A stretch of DNA of 24,679 bases from Chara braunii. Its lineage: Eukaryota; Streptophyta; Charophyceae; Charales; Characeae. The stretch spans positions 1,971,215 to 1,995,893 of the forward strand of contig BFEA01000123.1 in assembly GCA_003427395.1 (NCBI GenBank), written 5' to 3'. A program made the translations under genes and the position numbers. The notes below the pieces were generated by a model. It had not been told where the DNA came from. It searched no databases and was given only the letters and a program-made list of their open reading frames with translations. Of the stretch, positions 24,166 through 24,679 are shown in pieces. The stretch's first letter is position 1. Each line of letters begins with the position of its first letter.

Positions 24166-24579
24166 CAATAATATCAAAATGAGGGGTTCGGAATCCGGCA
24201 CAGAAAACACATCGACATACATTACTCGAAGGGGCCATGGGGGGTTTTGGACATACAAATTAGTAATAGCAGAAAAGGGGGTTTTCGAAAACTGAAACAA
24301 AAAACAGACCGGAAGAGGCAATTGTGTGATATCAGGGAGGGCCTCGCTGCTTAAAAAAAGAGAACAGGTTTGAGTCTTTAAGTGTTTCTGCAAACTGTAT
24401 ACACTTACTACTTCGGGGGGCTGCCTATCAGGGCTGATATTATTGCCGATCATGGGTGTTCTGACATGGGTAGGGAGAATGCTGCAGCCCCAGGGTAAAA
24501 TGGGAATGCCCCAGGTAGAGAATACAAAGTTTCACAGCCCTGTTGAACAAAGGATTCTTTCAGTGCCACATGTTGTTAT
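24166..24579. other. unassigned region
   Basis: No credible ORF, tail or TSD, and no similarity to the rest of the window. Confidence 0.45.
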
Positions 24580-24679
24580 AAAGGGACGCTGGGCCCGGTT
24601 CCCAGCAGGTGTTGCTCCCCACCAATAGATGGAGCGGCCCAATGGGGAAACCCTCAATCCTGGCGGTTCTCTCACCACC
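24580..24679 (+). mobile_element. SINE-A copy cut by the window end
   Basis: AAGGGACGCTGGGCCCGG with hairpin 1 at 24588-24606 (GCTGGG/CCCAGC), then TTGCTCCCCACCAATAGATG and GAGCGGCCC. The tail lies beyond the window, so completeness cannot be judged. Confidence 0.7.

Overview
This window looks like repeat-dense, non-genic nuclear DNA from a eukaryote, most likely of the green-plant lineage. The evidence is an array of non-LTR retrotransposon (LINE) remnants, U6 snRNA retrocopies that match the plant/animal U6 core, many 20-30 nt poly(A)/poly(T) tracts, tRNA-like SINE heads, and a short interstitial TTTAGGG telomere-type repeat. The mix resembles a streptophyte alga such as Chara, but that is an impression and I cannot confirm it. 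I see no host protein-coding gene. No bacterial-type operon, CRISPR array or phage region is present, and several N characters show it is an unfinished assembly.

Layout. 1-2.1 kb: diverged local duplications, CAT microsatellites and pieces of a modular repeat. 2.3-5.4 kb: a pile-up of retroinsertions. It holds a full-length U6 retrocopy with target-site duplications (TSDs), a severely truncated SINE/LINE tail with a 17-bp TSD, several almost pure poly(A) insertions with TSDs, and a terminal-inverted-repeat (TIR) element. 5.4-7.6 kb: four same-orientation copies of a modular element, each carrying several copies of a GTTACAGGGCAAC-type motif. 7.9-10.2 kb: a SINE, then two LINE C-terminal fragments in opposite orientation, the second followed by a 3' UTR and a hairpin-bearing poly(A) tail. 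10.5-12.8 kb: a second U6 retrocopy, tRNA-like elements and unassigned sequence. 12.8-15.8 kb: LINE-1, a 5'-truncated LINE with an almost open reverse-transcriptase frame and an intact FADD site. 15.8-16.2 kb: a fragment of a third, divergent LINE. 16.4-16.8 kb: two MITE-like elements flanking a third U6 copy. About 17.3-24.2 kb: LINE-2, a near full-length LINE (ORF1, then ORF2 with APE endonuclease, RT and zinc knuckle) killed by stops, frameshifts and a catalytic FADD-to-FAGD change. The window ends in another SINE copy.

How the parts relate. The LINEs would supply the endonuclease and reverse transcriptase. The SINE-like tails, the U6 copies and the poly(A)-only inserts look like products of that machinery acting in trans. 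The most interesting signal is a short 3' hairpin shared by SINE-like copies and a LINE 3' UTR, whose stem shows compensatory base changes between copies. Together with the U6 copies it suggests a structured-RNA retroposition system. In this summary and in the entries, 'SINE-A' is my working name for the hairpin family and 'modular element' my name for the larger repeat; neither is an established name.
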